Of a stretch of DNA of 8,759 nt, positions 5,874-8,759 are shown piece by piece. Position numbers and translations under genes: made by a program. Numbering within the stretch: position 1 is the first letter of the stretch; every line of letters starts with the position of its first letter. A model generated the notes under the pieces. The model was not told the DNA's origin. It made no database searches and worked only from the letters and a program-made list of their open reading frames with translations. This DNA comes from Marinagarivorans sp. UBA5868. Its GTDB lineage: Bacteria > Pseudomonadota > Gammaproteobacteria > Pseudomonadales > Cellvibrionaceae. The DNA lies in NCBI GenBank assembly GCA_002432095.1, contig DJFQ01000174.1, forward strand, positions 1 to 8,759. The letters are read 5' to 3'.

Positions 5874-7487
5874 ATGTTAACCAATGACATTTTAAATGCT
5901 TTGAAAAACTACACTGCCAACATGCAGAAGTCGGTCACTTTTGTGTTGCAGAGCGGTGAACATCCCAAACGCCAGGAGCTAATTAAGTTTCTGACGGACA
6001 TTGCTGGTGTGAATGAAAAAATTACCTTTGCCGAGGTCGACACCCGCGGCGAATTGCGTAGCCCTATTACCTTTGCAATTGAAGCAGACGGTGTCGACAC
6101 CGGAATCCGCTTTTCCGGCATACCCAGCGGTCATGAATTTAACTCGCTCATCCTGGCGCTGTTACAAGCCTCCGGGACACCGGTTAAACTCGATGAAAGT
6201 ATTAAGCAGGCAATTTCCGCCATTGAGGAGACATTGCAGTTCGAGGTCTTTGTCAGCCTGAGCTGCCACAATTGTCCGGACGTGGTGCAAGCACTGAATC
6301 AATTCGCCCTGCTCAACCCCAATATCCAAGCAGAGATGCTTGATGGCGGCTTGTTCCAGGACGTAATCGACGCCCGCGATATTCAGGGTGTGCCTACGGT
6401 TTATTTAAATGGCGAATTATTTGCGAATGGCAAAGTCACCGCCGCCGAGCTGGTGCAAAAGTTGATTGATCGCTACCCGGCAATCACCCGGAAAAAGCCG
6501 GCCAAAGCACTGGCCCTACAGGACGTAACCATCATTGGCGGCGGTCCCGCCGGGGTGAGTGCTGCAATATACAGCGCGCGAAAAGGCTTAAAAGTGACCT
6601 TGATTGCCGACCGCATCGGCGGTCAGGTGAAAGACACCATGGATATCGAAAATTTAATTTCAGTGACGAAAACCACTGGACCGCAATTGACCAGTGCACT
6701 GCAGGCACATTTAAATGAATATGACATTTCCCTCAAAGAGCATTTAACGGTTGCAAAAGTGGAAAATGGTGATATTAAAACCGTGGTTTTATCCTCCGGC
6801 GAAGCCATTCCCACTAAAACAATCATTATCGCAACCGGCGCAAAATGGCGCGAACTTGGTGTACCCGGTGAAAAAGAAAATATCGGCAATGGTGTCGCCT
6901 ATTGCCCACACTGTGACGGGCCTTTCTTTAAAGGCAAACATGTGGCTGTGATTGGCGGTGGCAACTCGGGAATTGAGGCTGCATTAGACTTGGCGGGAAT
7001 CACCAAATCGGTAACGGTTTTCGAGTTCAATGCGGAACTTAAAGCGGACAAAATTTTGGTCGACAAAGCTTACGCAAAGAGCAACGTCAAAATCCTTAAA
7101 AATGTTGCTACTCAGGCAATTTTGGCGGAAAAAGGTAAAGTAACCGCGCTGAAATACATGGACAGATCAACCCAGGAAGAACATAACCTGACGCTGGACG
7201 GCGTGTTTGTACAGATCGGCCTTGTGCCAAACAGCGATTTTCTCGGCGGTCTTGTGGAGCGTACACGGTTTGGTGAAATTATTATCAACGAACGCTGCGA
7301 AACCTCCATAAAAGGTATTTTTGCCGCCGGCGACGTGACAACTGTGCCATACAAGCAAATTGTGATCTCCATGGGAGAAGGCGCCAAGGCATCGCTTGCG
7401 GCATTTGAATATCTTTTGAAGGAGGGTGATTATCTCAATACGCTTTATCACCAAGTCGAAACGCAAGCGATTACCAAGGTCGCCTAG
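5874..7487 (+). CDS. ahpF: AhpF, alkyl hydroperoxide reductase flavoprotein subunit
   Basis: This encodes 537 residues. It passes electrons from NAD(P)H through FAD and two dithiols to AhpC. The N-terminal double thioredoxin-like domain (about 1-200) carries CHNC at C131/C134 in [11 protein letters not shown]. The thioredoxin-reductase-like part follows, with the FAD motif GGGPAG (222-227), the redox CPHC (C344/C347) in AYCPHCDGP, the pyridine-nucleotide motif GGGNSG (361-366) and the FAD-contact [14 protein letters not shown] (483-496). I chose the ATG at 5874 because AGGA is seven bases upstream and the protein begins as AhpF does; an in-frame TTG at 5844 would add ten residues. Compared with E. 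coli AhpF (521 residues) the C-terminus is extended by roughly 16 residues (ending TQAITKVA). It is the second gene of the ahpC operon and is closed by a strong terminator. Confidence 0.96.
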   Translation: MLTNDILNALKNYTANMQKSVTFVLQSGEHPKRQELIKFLTDIAGVNEKITFAEVDTRGELRSPITFAIEADGVDTGIRFSGIPSGHEFNSLILALLQASGTPVKLDESIKQAISAIEETLQFEVFVSLSCHNCPDVVQALNQFALLNPNIQAEMLDGGLFQDVIDARDIQGVPTVYLNGELFANGKVTAAELVQKLIDRYPAITRKKPAKALALQDVTIIGGGPAGVSAAIYSARKGLKVTLIADRIGGQVKDTMDIENLISVTKTTGPQLTSALQAHLNEYDISLKEHLTVAKVENGDIKTVVLSSGEAIPTKTIIIATGAKWRELGVPGEKENIGNGVAYCPHCDGPFFKGKHVAVIGGGNSGIEAALDLAGITKSVTVFEFNAELKADKILVDKAYAKSNVKILKNVATQAILAEKGKVTALKYMDRSTQEEHNLTLDGVFVQIGLVPNSDFLGGLVERTRFGEIIINERCETSIKGIFAAGDVTTVPYKQIVISMGEGAKASLAAFEYLLKEGDYLNTLYHQVETQAITKVA

Positions 7488-7499
7488 GAATCGAAAATA

Positions 7500-7531
7500 G
7501 GCCGCATTCATTGCGGCCTTTCTTATTTTTT
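7500..7531 (+). terminator. Intrinsic terminator of the ahpCF operon
   Basis: GGCCGCA (7500-7506) and TGCGGCC (7512-7518) form a 7-bp GC-rich stem with a 5-nt loop, followed by TTTCTTATTTTTT. It begins 13 bp after the ahpF stop. This is a textbook rho-independent terminator in the plus direction. Confidence 0.88.
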
Positions 7532-7763
7532 ACGTCCACGAAAACGCAAATCGAATATGTAAAACACGCGACAAAGAGACCACCTCCAACGCGTCGAAAA
7601 ATCAAACACGCCACATTGCCTTTTAGCCAAAAATTTACCCTCACCAATGCTTCCATGTCATTGATTTTTATCAGATTTAAACTAAAAATATCGGCTTTCT
7701 GATCCGCCGATTTTCTTTACATATATGTTTTTCAATTTAGCCCAAACAAATTCAAAGAGCGTC

Positions 7764-7791
7764 TTGTTCGGCACCAAAAAGCTGATAGACT
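7764..7791 (+). promoter_or_regulatory. Candidate promoter for the right-end transcript
   Basis: TTGTTC (7764-7769) and TAGACT (7786-7791) are separated by 16 bp, and a GC-rich AGCGCGC follows. Each hexamer matches the sigma-70 consensus at four of six positions. Transcription would start near 7798, with a roughly 200-nt leader before the gene at 8000 that includes the short ORF. This is plausible by position, with weak sequence support. Confidence 0.3.
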
Positions 7792-7856
7792 AGCGCGCAA
7801 ATAAATCATAATCGTGATTTTCCCAGCGCCTCCTGTTGACAACACAAGGAAGAATC

Positions 7857-7937
7857 ATGGACCGACATATATCACCATGGTCGCAATCCGTACCTGTGGC
7901 ATTCCTCGGCGTGTTTTTTAAAAATAGTTTGCTCTAA
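7857..7937 (+). CDS. Possible 26-residue small protein or leader peptide
   Basis: ATG at 7857 is preceded by AAGGA with a six-base spacer, one of the best ribosome sites in the window. The ORF runs 26 codons to TAA. The peptide starts MDRHISPWSQ and continues with the short hydrophobic run VPVAFLGVFF, then KNSLL. It is not long enough for a confident membrane span, and I recognise no family. It lies 62 bp before the ATG of the TSP3 gene and in a different frame. It could be a leader peptide, a small protein or a chance ORF. Confidence 0.3.
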   Translation: MDRHISPWSQSVPVAFLGVFFKNSLL

Positions 7938-7981
7938 CGCATCACCGCTTTTCACTTAGTCTCTTTCTACTCTCACCGCCA

Positions 7982-7995
7982 TTTTCTTCGGAGAA
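7982..7995 (+). promoter_or_regulatory. UUCG-capped hairpin overlapping the ribosome binding site of the TSP3 gene
   Basis: TTTTC (7982-7986) pairs with GAGAA (7991-7995), with one G-U pair, around the loop TTCG (7987-7990), giving the very stable C(UUCG)G cap. The Shine-Dalgarno GGAG (7990-7993) lies inside the structure, six bases before the ATG. A short, AU-rich stem with this loop could modulate translation. A chance occurrence is possible. Confidence 0.35.
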
Positions 7996-7999
7996 GCCA

Positions 8000-8759
8000 A
8001 TGTCTCTGCGATCAATTTTGTTATCTGTCGTGCTTACCGCATCTTGTGCTGCACTACCCTTTACCGTTAATGCGGCGGGCAAAGGCAAACCTACCGCACC
8101 TCCAGCGCCATTAATTGGGGCGGTATACCCCGCCAACTCCGAAGATGGCTGCACCGGTAGAAAAAAATGCGTTGTTCAGTCATGGGGGGTCGACCTCAAT
8201 CAAAACACGGGCTACAAATGGTCCGCCGTCGCGGGGGCGGGAAATCTTGCCAATCTTTACGTGACGACCGCGTCTGCCAGCGGTACGCGATCAATGAGTC
8301 TTTGGGTTAATGACACGTTGATTACAGTTCTGACAATCAATAAGAAAGATGCAAAACGCCCAAGAGGAAGTGAATTCGGCCCCTTTTCGGTAATGCTACT
8401 GCAAGACGATAACAATACCGTTGAATTACGCGATACCGAGTCGAGCTCCGAACTTGACGCAATTGCTATCCGTGTCGTTCTGCTCGGGCAGACCGATTCT
8501 GACAACGATGGGGTAGAGGATAACCTCGATCTTTGCCCGCAGACGCCTATAGGGCTGGAAGTGGACGCCAATGGATGCGAATTAATTCTCGACGAAGACA
8601 GCGACGGGGTCAGCGATGACATTGATCAATGCCCCTCTACTCCGGCAGGCACGACAGTTGATCAAAACGGTTGTGAGATTATCTTCGGAGACACTGACGG
8701 CGATGGATTTACCGATAACATCGACCTTTGCATCGACACTGTCGGCCATTTTTTCACTC
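8000..8759 (+). CDS. Secreted protein with thrombospondin type-3 calcium-binding repeats (3' truncated by the window)
   Basis: The frame is open from ATG 8000 for 253 codons to the window end. Residues 1 to about 25 form a Sec signal peptide (basic SLR, a hydrophobic core, VNA before AG), predicting export. A Pro/Ala-rich linker (about 30-38) follows, then an unassigned region (about 40-163) with two cysteines (C51, C57) and beta-rich text such as WSAVAGAGNLANLYVTT. This region may be a lectin- or carbohydrate-binding-like sandwich, but I do not recognise a family. From about residue 165 come type-3 thrombospondin repeats: DSDNDGVEDNLDLCP, DEDSDGVSDDIDQCP and DTDGDGFTDNIDLC, separated by TP..G..VD..GCE linkers. 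The Asp ladders bind calcium and the cysteines probably form disulfides. Such repeats often join modules in secreted polysaccharide-degrading enzymes and OmpA-type surface proteins, so a catalytic or anchoring domain may lie downstream. GGAG six bases upstream supports the start. The LTASC motif is a poor lipobox. Confidence 0.85.
   Translation, partial: MSLRSILLSVVLTASCAALPFTVNAAGKGKPTAPPAPLIGAVYPANSEDGCTGRKKCVVQSWGVDLNQNTGYKWSAVAGAGNLANLYVTTASASGTRSMSLWVNDTLITVLTINKKDAKRPRGSEFGPFSVMLLQDDNNTVELRDTESSSELDAIAIRVVLLGQTDSDNDGVEDNLDLCPQTPIGLEVDANGCELILDEDSDGVSDDIDQCPSTPAGTTVDQNGCEIIFGDTDGDGFTDNIDLCIDTVGHFFT

Larger units (their letters stand above)
7532..7999. other. AT-rich intergenic region between the ahpF terminator and the TSP3 protein gene
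   Basis: No family-like gene is visible here. It holds a hairpin ATCGGC/GCCGAT (7690-7695 and 7706-7711, 10-nt loop, followed by TTTCTTT), a perfect palindrome ACATATATGT (7719-7728), a candidate promoter (7764-7791), a dyad AAATCA/TGATTT (about 7803-7820) and an odd palindrome TGTTG-A-CAACA (7834-7844). It also holds a 26-codon ORF (7857-7937) and a pyrimidine-rich leader before the last gene. The first 150 bases after the terminator show nothing definite. Confidence 0.6.

Noticed and set aside
7725..7793. 22-codon ORF starting at ATG 7725
   Set aside because: No ribosome binding site is visible, and it overlaps the candidate promoter.
8000..8048. Lipoprotein signal at LTASC in the TSP3 protein
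   Set aside because: The -3 position is Thr and the match to the lipobox is poor, while a signal peptidase I site (VNA before AG) fits better.

Overview
The window reads as a gammaproteobacterial chromosome segment of moderate GC. The combination of a type IV pilus PilY1-like tip protein, a proteobacterial OxyR/AhpC/AhpF locus and a secreted protein with thrombospondin type-3 calcium-binding repeats would fit a Cellvibrio/Saccharophagus-like marine or polysaccharide-degrading lineage. That placement is an inference from gene content only. No tRNA, rRNA, transposase, integrase or CRISPR array was seen.

Left part (1-2423): the 3' end of a PilY1-type pilus tip/adhesin gene on +, converging on a minus-strand SAM-dependent methyltransferase with only 17 bp between their stop codons. 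The methyltransferase is preceded by a roughly 340-bp non-coding stretch. This stretch contains a perfect TATAAT box with an inverted repeat over its -35 position, and a 20-bp tandem repeat further upstream.

Middle-left (2424-4191): two small predicted inner-membrane proteins of unknown function (DUF2798 and DUF2938 families) form a minus-strand pair. A CrgA-like LysR regulator diverges from them. The 107-bp divergent region carries a 13-bp direct repeat (12/13 identical) with an exact 20-bp period, a good candidate operator. This uncharacterised membrane module and its apparent dedicated regulator is the least understood system in the window.

Middle-right (4213-7531): a complete peroxide-defence locus. 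OxyR on - (redox cysteines C200/C209) diverges from ahpC (peroxidatic C47, resolving C166) and ahpF (two CxxC pairs, FAD and NAD(P)H glycine motifs) on +. OxyR would sense H2O2 and activate ahpC. AhpC reduces peroxides, and AhpF recharges AhpC with NAD(P)H electrons. The oxyR-ahpC gap holds an ATAG/CTAT-type OxyR-like site and plausible overlapping promoters. A GC-rich hairpin between ahpC and ahpF may attenuate ahpF, and a clear intrinsic terminator closes the operon.

Right end (7532-8759): an AT-rich intergenic stretch of about 470 bp with a candidate promoter, a tiny 26-codon ORF with a strong Shine-Dalgarno, and a small UUCG-capped hairpin. The hairpin overlaps the ribosome binding site of the last gene. 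That gene encodes a Sec-exported protein with an unidentified N-terminal domain followed by type-3 thrombospondin repeats, and it runs off the window.
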